A DNA stretch of 64,000 nucleotides, taken from positions 1 through 64,000 of the forward strand of contig JADGJC010000206.1 of assembly GCA_027596075.1 (NCBI GenBank). The letters are read 5' to 3'. Position numbers and translations under genes: made by a program. The notes under the pieces are model-generated. The model did not search any database. It was not told where the DNA came from and worked only from the letters and a program-made list of their open reading frames with translations. Source of the DNA: Rhizophlyctis rosea. Its lineage: Eukaryota > Chytridiomycota > Chytridiomycetes > Rhizophlyctidales > Rhizophlyctidaceae. Shown here piece by piece: positions 24,420 through 38,382 of the stretch (positions within the stretch are counted from its first letter, which is position 1; every line of letters starts with the position of its first letter).

Positions 24420-24937
24420 CTTTGCAGTGCTGGGTTGTGATGGTTTTGTTGAATGGGAGTGAAATCTGTCCAGCAGATGGTTGGAACAGAAAGGTTCACT
24501 GAGGACTCCCCCCACAAAGACAGTCCAAGTGCTGCGGCCAAATATAAACTCGTATAACCAAATGAGGATATATGGGACGCCTGTCAAACCGATGCTCACG
24601 GATGCAGTGTGGATGAACCAGCTTCCAAGCAAATTGCGCCCCACAATCACATGTCAATAGAGACACGCGTTCCCGGGTCCAGTGGCCAAAAGACCGTCCA
24701 ATGATTATGCTGCTGACACCCAATCCACTCAAATGCCTCTTTGGTCATACTCCTCAATCAAAACATAAAAAGGGGTCCTCGAAATCCATTCCTGCGCCCC
24801 TTGACACCATACAAATCCTCCTTCCCATTCTCACCCCCCAGTGTCATTGACACTGCAAGTTTTAACAGGGTTCCGTTCTATTCCCCGTCTTCCTACTCTT
24901 CCGTCGTCGAAATATATTTCGACTTGTCATTTTAAAG
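24420..24937. promoter_or_regulatory. Divergent promoter region Ku70 / isocitrate lyase
   Basis: 518 bp between opposite start codons. On the minus strand one frame is open from about 24650 into the Ku70 ATG, but it has no upstream ATG and a stop above, so I do not extend Ku70. No consensus element can be named with confidence. Confidence 0.45.
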
Positions 24938-26815
24938 ATGACGGCCTCACCTAGCGCACTTGTCGCCGAGGAGCAGCGTCAATTCCAAGCGGATGTGGAT
25001 GCTGTGAAAAAGTGGTGGAAGTCAGACCGCTTCCGGCTCGTACATCGCCCGTACGCTGCTGAGGATGGTAATACAAAACCCATAGATGACCTTTTAATGA
25101 TCCTTCATTAAGAGTTTTCCATTTCACTCAGTTGTTGCCAAACGCGGAACCCTCCACATCGAATACCCCTCCAATGCGCAAGCTAAGAAACTCTGGAAAA
25201 TCCTGCAGACGCATAAAGCTGCTAAAACCGCCGCTTACACCTATGGCGCTCTGGACCCCGTTCAAATCACTCAAATGGCAAAATACCTCGAAACTGTCTA
25301 CGTCTCTGGATGGCAGTCGTCGTCCACTGCTTCCACGTCAAATGAGCCCGGCCCCGATTTGGCTGATTATCCCATGGTAGGTTTTTTTGCATCACAAGGA
25401 AAGTGCACTTTTGATTGACCAGTGCTATCACTATTGTTAGGATACGGTCCCCAACAAAGTAGAACACCTTTTTCTTGCACAGCTTTTCCACGACCGCAAA
25501 CAGCGCGAAGAACGCCTCACAATGCCTCCCGCACAACGCGAAAAGGCCAGGTACATTGACTTCCTCCGTCCCATCATCGCCGATGCCGACACTGGACATG
25601 GCGGCATCACCGCCAACATCAAATTGGCCAAGATGTTCGTCGAGCGTGGGGCAGCAGGCATACATCTGGAGGATCAAATGGCAGGCACGAAGAAATGCGG
25701 TCACATGGCGGGGAAGGTCTTGGTACCGATTTCCGAGCACATCAATCGCTTGGTGGCGGTGCGTTTGCAGTTTGATATCATGGGAACGGAGACGGTGTTG
25801 GTGTCACGAACGGACGCGGAAGCGGCCACACTCATCACTTCCAACATCGACCGGCGGGATCATGGGTTCATCTTGGGTTCTACCAATCCCAAGTTGAAAC
25901 CTTTGGTGGAAGTCATGGACGAAGCACAGGCGGCTGGGAAGACGGGGGACGCCTTGCAACAAGTGGAGGATCAATGGCTAGCGCAAGCCAACATCAAACT
26001 CTACGCAGAAGCAGTCGCTGAAACTCTCAAAGCCGCCGGCAAGGAATCCCGCATCTCCGAATTCCTCACCAAATCCCGCACCCTCTCCCACGACGAAGCC
26101 CGCTCCTTGGCCAAAAGCTACGGCGTCGACCCCTTCTGGTGCTGGTACGCCCCGCGCGTGCGCGAAGGCTACTTCCGCTACCAGGGCGGCACGCCAGCGT
26201 GCGTGAACCGTGCCATCGCCTACGCGCCGTACTCTGACCTGCTTTGGATGGAGACGAAGAAGCCGATCTATGAGCAGGCGAGGGAGTTCGCGGAAGGGGT
26301 TCACAAAGTGCACCCGGAGGTCATGCTGGCGTACAACCTTTCGCCGTCGTTCAATTGGGATGCGGCGGGAATGAAGGATGCGCAGATTGGGAGCTTCATT
26401 TCTGATATTGCGAAGTTGGGTTTCGCTTGGCAGTTCATCACTTTGGCTGGGGTAAGAGTTGGCGTCACTTTCTTTGATCGTATTGCTTGCGCGCACTCAC
26501 ATGACAAAAACTCAGCTTCATTCCAACGCGCTGATCTCCGATGTGTTCGCAAGGGACTACGCCAAGCGTGGGATGCTTGCGTATGTGGAAGGAATTCAGC
26601 GGCAGGAGCGCAACCACGGAGTCGAAGTGTTGCAACATCAAAGGTGGTCGGGTGCGGAGTATTACGACAACTTGAGTAAGTGGGCAGCTGTTCTGGGCTG
26701 GGCGTGATTCCAAAATATTTGATCTAAACATACTTCATTCGCAGTCAAAACCGTCCAGGGTGGAGTGGCCTCCACAGCGGCCATGGGGAAGGAAGTCACC
26801 GAAAGGCAGTTCTAG
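24938..26815 (+). CDS. ICL1: Isocitrate lyase
   Basis: Exons 24938-25067, 25132-25376, 25441-26451, 26516-26675 and 26745-26815 give 538 aa, the normal length for fungal enzymes, which carry an insertion relative to bacterial ones. The signature KKCGH, with the catalytic Cys, follows [11 protein letters not shown]; upstream is the metal-binding ADADTGHGG. Later blocks [31 protein letters not shown] and RWSGAEYYD are also intact. It cleaves isocitrate to glyoxylate and succinate, the first step of the glyoxylate shunt that allows growth on acetate or fatty acids. The C-terminus ends in ERQF with no clear PTS1 tripeptide, so location (peroxisome or cytosol) cannot be told. A second strong start is absent upstream, so ATG 24938 is chosen. 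Confidence 0.97.
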
Positions 26816-27124
26816 AGTCGATAGTCAACAGCTCCGAAACCTTAGTCTGCTTTGTACCATTTTGCACAATCATCAATCATTCATAGCGCTATGCTGCACA
26901 TCAACCATTCTATCGAAGAAACGCCAGTTTTCGGTCCGAAAGCAGAACGAGATGTCGCAGTAAACACAAGAAAAGAATAAAGATAAATGAAAATAGATAC
27001 AAGAAGTGACCCGACGACACGAGCCATGAATTTAGTGCTACAAGTAAACTGCATGGAAGCAGGACTGTTACTACGCCCTTGCGCCAACCGTGTTGCAGAC
27101 TTCCCAACCCTCCCGGACAACACT
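26816..27124. other. Convergent 3' region ICL / CBF5
   Basis: 309 bp between two stop codons facing each other. It holds both 3' UTRs; no gene is seen. Confidence 0.45.
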
Positions 27125-28807
27125 TTATTCGTCAGACTCCTTCTTCTTCTTCTTCTTTTTCTTTTCGGGCTCTTCCGACTTTTCCTCCCCATCCTTCTCC
27201 TTCTTCTTCTTTTTCTTCTTCTCCCCATCTGCTGCTGCTGCTTCCTCACCCTCCTCATCGTGCTTCCTCTGTTTAAAACGTACATATTAGGATCCGATGG
27301 GTGAACAGGACAGAATTGTAAGCGATGTCAACAAACCTTCTTCTTCTTCTTTTCGGGTTCGGCCGTCTCCACCTCTTCAATCAACTTCTTGGGCTTCTCG
27401 TCAACATCCATGGCATCCTCCTCCTTCTTGGCTGGTGCACTGCCATTTGCTGCCCCGTTGGCGTAATCAACATAGTCCTTCTTCCACCCGGAAGGAGTCG
27501 ACTCGTTGGCCCTCCCATACTTGTCCAACTTTCCGTCTTTGATCATCTTCTTCTTCTCTTGGGCCTTGGGTCCCAACCCCCATCTCCGCGGGTAGGTGTC
27601 CCGTTCCATAATCACACGCTTGATCTTCGCGACGACACCGTGATCGCAGGTAGCCATCTCGGCAGTGGACATTTGCGCAATGGCGAGAGCAATGGCTTCT
27701 CCCTTTGTGGACATGAGGACGACCTCTTCGTGGATGTCGATTCCGGATTCGAAGCGGAGGAGACCAGGGATCATGAGTTTGGCACCGTAGCAGATGGCGT
27801 TGACGGCAGAGTCCTTGACGACGATGCGCTTGTAGGTGGTGAGGAGGGTTTCGAGGGGGCGGACAACGCGACGGAGGTAGGCTTCGTCCTTGGTGTTGTC
27901 GTACAACCATTGGGCGTCCATCACGTCGTGCATGGTCACCAAGTCATCGGCCTCTCCCATGGCTCCGGACCGCACACGGCGGAGCTCTTGCATGTGACCA
28001 CCAGTACCCAACAACAATCCCAAGTGCACACAGAGGGTACGGATGTACGTTCCGGCTTCACAGCTGACCCAGAAGACAGACAAGTGGCGGTCATTGTCGA
28101 ACTCAATCAGCTTCAAGTCGTGGATAGTACGGATACGGAGTTGACGTTTGACGGCGGAGATGAGGGGAGGACGTTGGAAGAGGGCACCGGTGAGGGTTTC
28201 GAGAGCTTGGGAAAGCTTCTTCTCGGACTCGATGGCGTCGTGTAGGCGGAGAACGGCAACATACTCTTTACCGGCACCTTGTTGGGACTTCACGAGACGG
28301 GTAGCACGGTCGATACAGACGATGAGACAACCTGTGACTTTGGGGTCAAGAGTTCCACTGTGACCGGTCTTTTCGACACGGAGAATGCGGCGAATCCAGG
28401 CGACAACTTCGTGGGAAGATGGGTTCGCAGGCTTGTCCAAGTTGATGACACCGTAACTGGATAAGATTGATGAGCCTCAGATCGGCGATGGTACTATTAA
28501 CCATGCAACGTACCGAACGTAGTTTTCAATGTCACGCTTGAGAGGAGAGCAGCCGTTGGGGATGGGAGTGTAGTGACCAGTGCGGACGTTCAACTTATCG
28601 AAGTTCTAAACGAACAGTAAACAAAACGCGTTCAGTATAAGCGAGGCCTCTACAGGAATAGACAACAGCGCCCACCTTCAACAACAGGGGCCATTTCGAG
28701 GTGTCGAGGGAGGGAGTAGCAGAGGACGGCTTGATGAAAAAGTCTCCTTCGGTCTGCTGGTCCGCGGTGGACTTGCTTGACTTTGACTTCTTTTCCTTGG
28801 TAGACAT
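27125..28807 (-). CDS. CBF5: H/ACA snoRNP pseudouridine synthase Cbf5 (dyskerin)
   Basis: Exons 28807-28676, 28605-28514, 28456-27337 and 27268-27125 give 495 aa. The TruB-type catalytic block is intact ([14 protein letters not shown], catalytic Asp), preceded by [20 protein letters not shown]. The PUA domain follows ([22 protein letters not shown]). The C-terminus is an extended KKE/KKD-rich tail typical of yeast Cbf5, with runs of seven or eight Lys encoded by AAG/AAA repeats. It isomerises uridine to pseudouridine in rRNA and snRNA guided by H/ACA RNAs, in the nucleolus, together with Nop10, Nhp2 and Gar1. A 306-codon open frame on the opposite strand is a shadow of the long third exon. 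It is divergent from the WNK gene. Confidence 0.97.
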
Positions 28808-29631
28808 TGTATGCGTGCTGTTTATTTCCGGGAGAAAGTCCCGTTTAATATTCTGGGAGAGAGAGGAATGAGAAGGACAAGAATAACGCTTGCCTTCTTC
28901 ACTGTATGTTCCTCGATAGCTCCAAATTTGCGGGCCAGGTGCAACGGGTTATTTTTAACACGACCAACAGTGAGAGGAAGAAGGACCCCCACCACGCACC
29001 CACTTGCACACCACCAGCGCGAAGGTGTGAATTTTTTTGTGCACAGTGATCCCAAGCTGTAAGCCACATACAAGCCACACTTATATGACACAAGATGATT
29101 CAGTGAGGCCTGTTCCCCCTCTTGCCTCTTGGTGATGCGGCTTTGGGCAGGGCGAACCGCTCACAGTGTGGGTTGGGCACTTTTCAGCAATTCCTCTCTT
29201 GGATTTTGCAACTTCCGTCACCTTCAAAGTCGGAGTTGCGATGAACATAAAACCTCAGAAACACCCACCACCACCCACTGTTAGTGTCAAGCAGATCTAT
29301 ACCGTGCCAACACTCGAACACCCCTGTTAAACGAAAGGACAGTTTTGTGTCGGATCCGCACTACCGAACATCGCCTCTCTGTGCCTTGACGGGACGAACA
29401 AAGTATGTCACGTGTAGTGGCTGGATGACCGTCACCGTGTCTTTGACGGTTCTTCCTCTTATACAAACCCCAGAATTTGCAGCTCGCTCTGATACTTCGG
29501 CGAAATCTCCGCGTGTACCTATCCGGTCACCGGAAAGGACTTGATATCGTCGTGTTGGATAGTCTGAACGTCGAACGAATTCCCGAGTAGCCCTCAGGGG
29601 TAGAGAAGTTTGTTAGGGTGTGCGGCGCGCC
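28808..29631. promoter_or_regulatory. Divergent promoter region CBF5 / WNK
   Basis: 824 bp between opposite start codons, one of the longer spacers here. A few ORFs of 60-90 codons exist on both strands but show no domain or splicing continuity. It should contain both promoters and possibly a WNK 5' UTR. Confidence 0.4.
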
Positions 29632-32203
29632 ATGGCACAACAACAACACCACATGCATAGCATGGCGCGACAGAATTCGGCGGGGGACAGGGATCACGGG
29701 CTGGGTGGTAGGGAGGCAGTAGGGTCTCCGGAGTTGTACGGTGCATCGTCGTTCCATTCCTCTAGCAGCGACCAGATGCCGCCGTTGCACTTGAACCAGC
29801 AGGACAACCGTAATAAGGACGATTCAGAGCGAGTTATTGAATTGAGCCCGAATGGTCGTTATGCGAAGGTAGACCCCTTTTCGACAGCAACACTCGCGTT
29901 GCGGCGTTAACTCGGTTCCTGCAGTTGAATCAAGTATTAGGGAAGGGTGCATATAAGGTGGTCTACAAAGCCATCGATCGCGAGGAAGGATATGAGGTTG
30001 CGTGGAACACTTGCCAGGTCGGGGTCTTGTTTGTGGGATGACCGCACGATTTGGCGTCCTGACGTCTATATTGTGCAGACCACGAAAGCGGAGTTCATGG
30101 AACTGAGTGAGGAGATCGAAATCCTGAAGCGAGTAAGACACCCCAATATCATTCAGTTTCACGATTGCTGGTACAACAATATGGAATTCGTATTCGTCAC
30201 GGAGTTGATGACATCTGGCACCCTACGAGAGTAAGTCCAGTTCGCGATCTTTTAGGGGGGGTCCTCAAATTACCCACATGTTTGCCCTTGACTCCAATAG
30301 ATATATTCGGAAATTGCAAATACCGAAAACTAAAATCGTAAAACGCTGGGCCCGGCAAATTTTGAAGGGCCTTTCATATTTGCATTCACACGATCCTCCA
30401 ATCATTCACCGTGACATCAAGGTATCGGAATTACTCCCTACCTTCGCGCTTCATTTGCTAGCCTGCCTGGATTCGTCTATTCACAAACTGAGTTTAGTGC
30501 GATAATATTTTCATCAACGGCGCGCACGGAGAGGTGAAAATCGGAGACATGGGTACGGCAAAAATGAAGTTGGGGAAGAAATATACAGTCATCGGGACAC
30601 CGGAGTTCATGGCACCAGTATGTGGGAGAGCATTGTGCCATCGTCGCACAAGATATTGACCGACAATGCGTAGGAAATGTACGAGGAGAAGGGATATAGC
30701 GAGAAGGTCGACATCTACGCTTTTGGCATGGCCCTTCTAGAAATGGTATGTGTCCTATGACCTATGCCACCTCACGAAGTGGTGCTGATCTTCGAAACAT
30801 AACAGGTCACCGGAGAATATCCATACGGCGAGTGCAAAAATGCTGCCCAGATTTACAAGAAGGTGACACAGGTAAGCATTCAAGCTCCGCCAGATCAAAC
30901 TTTCATAATTGTTGATTGCACACGATTAGGGCATCAAACCGGAATGTCTGTCGCGAGTCACGGATCCAGAGGTGCTGGATCTTATCAACAGTTGCATTGG
31001 CGACGAGAACGATAGGTACGATTGCTTCATATGATGCTGGACACGGATGGCGCTGATCACACATATTCCCTTTCAAAGATTGAGCGCTCAGCAAATCATA
31101 GAGCATCCATTCTTGGCGGTGGAGCCGGAAGTTGTTCTCGTCACCACGGAGAACAAGCCGCATCTTACAATGCAAGTGGTGTTCAAGGGCATGGACAAAC
31201 TATCCGTGAAGTTCGAATTCAATGGTTGGCGTCTTTGTCTGGATTATATGTCTTTTCCCTAAGTCTAACCCATCATGTACCTCAGTGGATTCGGACACTG
31301 CAGAGGAAGTGGTCAACGAAATGGTGAGTCATACCAATTGATTGCATAGGCATTGAATCTTCCAACACCTGACATATGTGACATCGCTTTCAAGATACAA
31401 GAACAGGTCTTGCCCGCAAAGTATCAACATCTGATTACCGGTGAGATCAATCGCATCCTTCGCGAGATGAACCGGCCTCCTCAGGAAGAAGACAAACGGG
31501 AAGAGTCGCGTCAGAGCTGGGCACGCAACAGCGTCACACGAACATCATTAGATGAACAGCATCCACCCGAAGTCAACCGTCCCCCACCAATCTCCGCTAC
31601 AAGATCCGACCCCTCCATCCCTGTCCAATCTCCTGCTCAGGATCCACACCCACCTACTAGCGTGACAACTGGTTCGCTGCCGAGAACTACATCACAGCAT
31701 GAGCCGGCATTTGAAGATTTCGAGGGTTTCCCATCGAAAGGTAAATTGGCAGTTCAAGAAACACTGTTGTTTATTCATCGCTGATGTGTGTTTTCTGTAA
31801 ACAGAATACCCAGATGACAAGCCCATTGAGGAGCTTGTAAGAGATACAGCGATCGCAACAAATCGAGGGCTGGACAAAGCGAGTGAATGGATTGCCCGGT
31901 TGCAGGCACAGGACGTGATGACTGTTGGGGACCTACGGGAACTACATGACGAGGATTGGGGAAGTTTGTAAGTGGCCATTCTCATTCATTTTCAACCTTC
32001 CGCGACCCTTACTGATCCATGCCATTTATGACAGGGGCCTGACGGTATTCGCCGGTCGTGCACTAAAGAACGCTTTGTACGGGAAGAAGGCGAGTCCAAA
32101 AACGGGGGCGACACGCCAAGGCGGCAGTGGTGGAGGAGGAGGGGGTGGGGCAACGCATAATGAGTCGATACCCAAGGGCGAGGGCGGGGCCAATAATGAT
32201 TAA
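29632..32203 (+). CDS. WNK: WNK (with-no-lysine) family protein kinase
   Basis: Exon 1 is 29632-29868; about a dozen further exons make roughly 630 aa. The hallmark is visible: in subdomain II the usual catalytic Lys is absent (VAWNTC), while a Lys sits in the glycine loop ([11 protein letters not shown]), as in WNK kinases. Other kinase motifs are present: IIHRDIKCDN, the magnesium loop as DMG in [10 protein letters not shown] (usual DFG or DLG), [32 protein letters not shown]. After the kinase, MQVVFKG...[19 protein letters not shown] resembles the OSR1/WNK PF2-type domain, followed by a Pro-rich linker and a C-terminal SAM-like segment ([20 protein letters not shown]) ending in a Gly-rich tail. 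WNKs control ion transport and volume in animals; the role here is unknown. Confidence 0.92.
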
Positions 32204-32776
32204 ACGGAATCTGTAACTTTTATGCTTAGAAAAACATATTTGGGCTCCCTTTGTATTTAGAAATGATTTTTTTTTTCTTTCCTCTTTTGAAAATACAACT
32301 CGGTTGCGTATGTATGATATGGACTTTCTTTTTGTCATCTTTTAGTTGAGGCGTTTGTATGTTGTGAAGTTTGGGAGACTTCGCATTTTGGATGTTCGAA
32401 TGTGGACATGTTTGTTTGTGTGCACCGATGAAAAGGTTGACTGCTTGCCCAATACAAAATGCATCGAATTTTGTACTGAGAGCATGCCTGATGCAAAGGG
32501 TCGTATCCCCTGAATGGCATAAGTACAGCGTCGAATTTCTCAACATCAAAAAGACCCATGACATTTTGTCCGGGAATGTAATGAAACGCAACGTTCGTGT
32601 CAGTTGCGGGCCTTGCGTCTGTGCCACATCAAGCCGTTCGGCCGATCCGATCGCTGAGGTTTCTAAGTTCCCACCTCTCCCAACTTGCACTCTCCTTGCA
32701 AATTCCGCAGCACTCGTGTCACTTTCAAATTACCTTTCACGAGGAGCAATAACGCCTAACGAAAAGCAACAACGCA
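32204..32776. other. Spacer WNK 3' / RTF1 promoter
   Basis: 573 bp between tandem plus-strand genes. It includes T-rich runs near 32265-32285 and 32325-32345 typical of a 3' UTR. Long open frames over 32226-32784 have no recognisable content. Confidence 0.4.
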
Positions 32777-35095
32777 ATGTCTGACATCGACCAGACTATT
32801 CTTGCCCTGGTTGGTGGTGACAACCGCAGCGGCAAGCGGAGACGGTATGCCTCCACTACCTGGCTAATGACGCTGAAAACACCAACATGAACTGACTTAC
32901 CCCGACCTACTTCATAGGGACAGACAAGACGACGATTCGCACGAAGATGGCCTTGAAGAAAGTTTACGAGCTAAATACCCCGACTGGGACGAAATGAAGA
33001 AGTGGAATAAGCATGACTTGATGGGCGACCAAGCAGATCGCCAGATGTTCGTAGAAAGTTGCTTTCCATAGGAGCTGGGAAACACGATGGCCTGTGCTTG
33101 CTAACGAGTACTCATAGGTTGCGCGGATTGTCCGAACTGCAACGTGAAACCCTTCTGGCAGAACGGAAAAGCAAAGTCAGTGCCGACCACTTTCGCCAGG
33201 TCCACCACACCCCACACTAACAGGCGTTGATCCCTTCCAGTTGGAAAGAGCAGAAGAACAAATGGCAATCTTACGAATGTTGGAATCAGACAAGCATGAC
33301 GCGCCGAAGTCCAGGAGGTCCTCTGGGGCTGAAGAAAGACGTACGCATGACATTTGATGAGAGTTGCACCCGATCTCAATCAGCTAATGTATTCTCAATA
33401 GGAGCAAAGCGTGAGCGACCCATGACGGAGAAAGAGCGAACCAGGGAGTCATTGGCGAATTTGAAGAAGCAACGTGATAGGAAAGGCGCTGGTTCTCATT
33501 CGCAGGTAAGGCAAGCCTAATGAGGTTCGTGGGCTTGATCTTGGGCTGATTGTCGACTTCCAGATGGAGGAGCCGTCTCGCAGCCGCAGATCCTCGTACA
33601 GTCAGTCGGAGCATAGTGATGGAGAGATTGAGGATCGGGGTCACAAGGTTATCATACATGAAAGGAAGTCGGTCAGTACAATCTTCATGCAGCAAGTATG
33701 GAGTACCTGGGAAAACTAATAGTCATCTGCAGGAGAAATACGATCGCTCTGCCGGACGTGAAACTTCGCTCGCCGACCTGAGGTCAATTCAAGTGCTGCG
33801 CGGTGACATCGAAAAATGGCTTCACACAAACTTCTTTGAGTCCACAATGAAAGGTGTGTTTGGAAATATGAGCGCGCGGGTCAATTATGACGAGGTTGAA
33901 TTCGTTGCTGTCCTTATTAGGCGCATTTGTGCGATTTGGATTAGGGATGGGCAAATCAGGGGATGAACCTGTTTACCGAGTGGTCCAGATTGACGGTAAG
34001 AAAATATGTAGGCAAGCTTCAAGTGGTGGCAAACTAATCTTCGCGACAGATATTGAGGAATGGCGCAAAGTCTATCCCCTTGGCCCAACCTGGACCAAAC
34101 AAGCAATGAAGGCCAGACATGGCAAATCAGTGAAAACCTTCACGTTCGAATCCGTTTCGAGTAAGCCCATCACAGATGTAAGAAAGGCTATGTGTATTTG
34201 ACTATGTGGTGGATTTTTGATTACATTCATCGTGTAGGCCGAATACAAACGATGGGTGACGACAATGGAGGTCGAGAACCAAACATTCCCAGATGCTGAG
34301 TTCATCAAGGAGAAGAGAGAGCAATTGAAGAAAGCGAAGGAGCATGAGTTCACCGAGGTGCGGTCGAATGGACATTGTTCATCACGACCAAATGATTGAT
34401 TATGTTCCATGTTCATCACCCTTTAGCAAGAACTCAACGAAATGCTCCGACGGAAACAAAAGCTGCAGAAGCTGCCCGGCAATCCAGCGATGCGAATCAC
34501 GGAGCTCAACCAGGAACTCCAGAAAGCTCAACATATGAATCAACCGGAGCTGGTGCGAGAGATTCAAGAACAGATTCGGAGCATCAGGGAGCTGGCTTAT
34601 GCAGCAGACGACCGCCCGCCACCTCCAACAAGGAACATCGAACAAGCGTTTGCCTCAGTGCCGAGAAGGGAAAACAGGTTCAAAAGTTGGGCTGAGTTGA
34701 AGGTCAAGGTTGAACCATCTGGTAGGGTTGAACTCCTCCGCATCAGTTTCTTTCAATCTCGTTTCTCATTTGTGATCTTGCAGACGTCAATGGCAAGGAC
34801 AAAGGAAAGACCCCAATGTGCGTATGGTTCCGAGATGACGTTTGCGGGGTTCTCGTCACGCTAACAAGTCACATGCAGACGTCCATCGCCAGCGAGTGCA
34901 CCTCCCAAAAACAGCCTGCTCACGGACCTGTCATCCATCCCTGACCTGCAGAATAAACTTCAGCAGTTCGCGGGCAAGACGGCGAAGGAGATTTTGGATT
35001 CCGTGGTGCTGACGTTTGCAAGTAAGTGGATACGAGTGGGTTTTGCTTTGCGTGAATGTTTGAACTAACGAAATTTTGACTTGCTGCTAGATTGA
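32777..35095 (+). CDS. RTF1: Paf1-complex subunit Rtf1 (Plus3 domain)
   Basis: The gene starts at ATG 32777 (MSDIDQTILALVGGDN); the last coding exon is only 35091-35095, an Asn completed across the intron 35022-35090 and the TGA stop. About 560 aa. The N-terminal half is highly charged (RAKYPDWDEMKKWNKHDLMG, ELQRETLLAERK, the histone-modification region). The Plus3 domain is clear: LADLRSIQVLRGDIEKWLHT, GVFVRFGLG, EPVYRVVQI, VYPLGPTWTKQAMKARHG, FTFESVSSKPIT. A coiled coil (REQLKKAKEHEFTEQELNEML) and a conserved C-terminal tail follow. By family it binds phosphorylated Spt5 through Plus3 and promotes H2B ubiquitination during elongation by RNA polymerase II. Confidence 0.95.
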
Positions 35096-35611
35096 TTCGA
35101 AACGTTTCACGGCGCAATATTGGGACTGATTGTTGAGAAAACAGAATGAGTTTGGCTTGTATCTTCCTCCTGAGATGTTCAAATATATGTTGTTCCATGC
35201 CAGTGATCCCATTATTGCGTCTCGAGGATACCACCCCACCCATTTACAGCTCATGAGATGATCCAAATGATCTCGACACAAAGTGAAATCACGACAGACT
35301 GCTTCTGTTTTACAGACTGCAAATCGATCCAAAGACAACTGCAAACTGGTCGACTGACTAAATAAAGAAGCGCACGATGTTATGCAAAAGCAAAAGACAG
35401 ACAGTCAGTGTACATGTATTTTTCGTATATTCCTGCAGATCCTGGTTGGGAGAGGGGGAAAGAAGGTTGTTTTTCGCCTTGTCTTGTCCTCAACGCAAAT
35501 TCCACACGCCCGCCCTGGAAAGGAGGAAAACCGCTGTGTAGAGTTGATTTTTTTGTTTGTTTGGTTTTTCGTTGCTGAGTTTTTCGGCTTGGGAGGAGAG
35601 GGGGATCATGT
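35096..35611. other. Convergent 3' region RTF1 / U2AF2
   Basis: 516 bp between facing stop codons. It includes T-rich stretches near 35545-35585 consistent with 3' UTR. No gene seen. Confidence 0.45.
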
Positions 35612-37859
<2,248 letters not shown>

Positions 37860-38382
37860 GCTGTTGTAGGATGACACTCCTCTGGGAAGGAAGTAAGCTC
37901 GACGAGGTCAAGACGCCCGGATATTTGATCACAGCTGCTCAGGTTATGCGTCTTGTTCAGTCACAACTGAGCAATCTAACCACAGTGTCCAATTAACAAC
38001 TCGTACGTTCGTTACACCAAGAGCACACTAGTCGTTTAGCCCCTGTAAAAAATTCCGATCGCCGAGAAACAATTGTAACGAATTTGCTTGTGGGAAATGT
38101 TGGGAAGGAAATTGAAATTGAAGGTCGAAAGCAGACTGGCATGACAGACCGCAGTTGAGGCTGATCCCCAAGCCCAGCCAGTCCATCCAATCTTGCCATC
38201 ATTCAATCCATTTACCCACCTGCAATGTTCCCATGTACGGATTTATTGAGACCTGTCCAAATACCGGTACCATCGCGAAATTTTCCTCCCACTCCCACCT
38301 TTCTCACAAATCCTTTACCAACACATTCTCACCCACCTACATATCGACGTCAGCAACTGGAGTGAGTTGACGAATATACCGA
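37860..38382. promoter_or_regulatory. Divergent promoter region U2AF2 / MUS81
   Basis: 523 bp between opposite start codons. No named motif; an ORF at 38155-38370 shows nothing recognisable. Confidence 0.4.

Noticed and set aside
24276..24650. N-terminal extension of Ku70 with a membrane-like segment
   Set aside because: Open frame continues into the Ku70 ATG but has no ATG of its own and a stop just upstream; family start fits the ATG at 24419.
27325..28245. 306-codon plus-strand open frame
   Set aside because: Exactly antisense to the long exon of CBF5, which has clear catalytic motifs.
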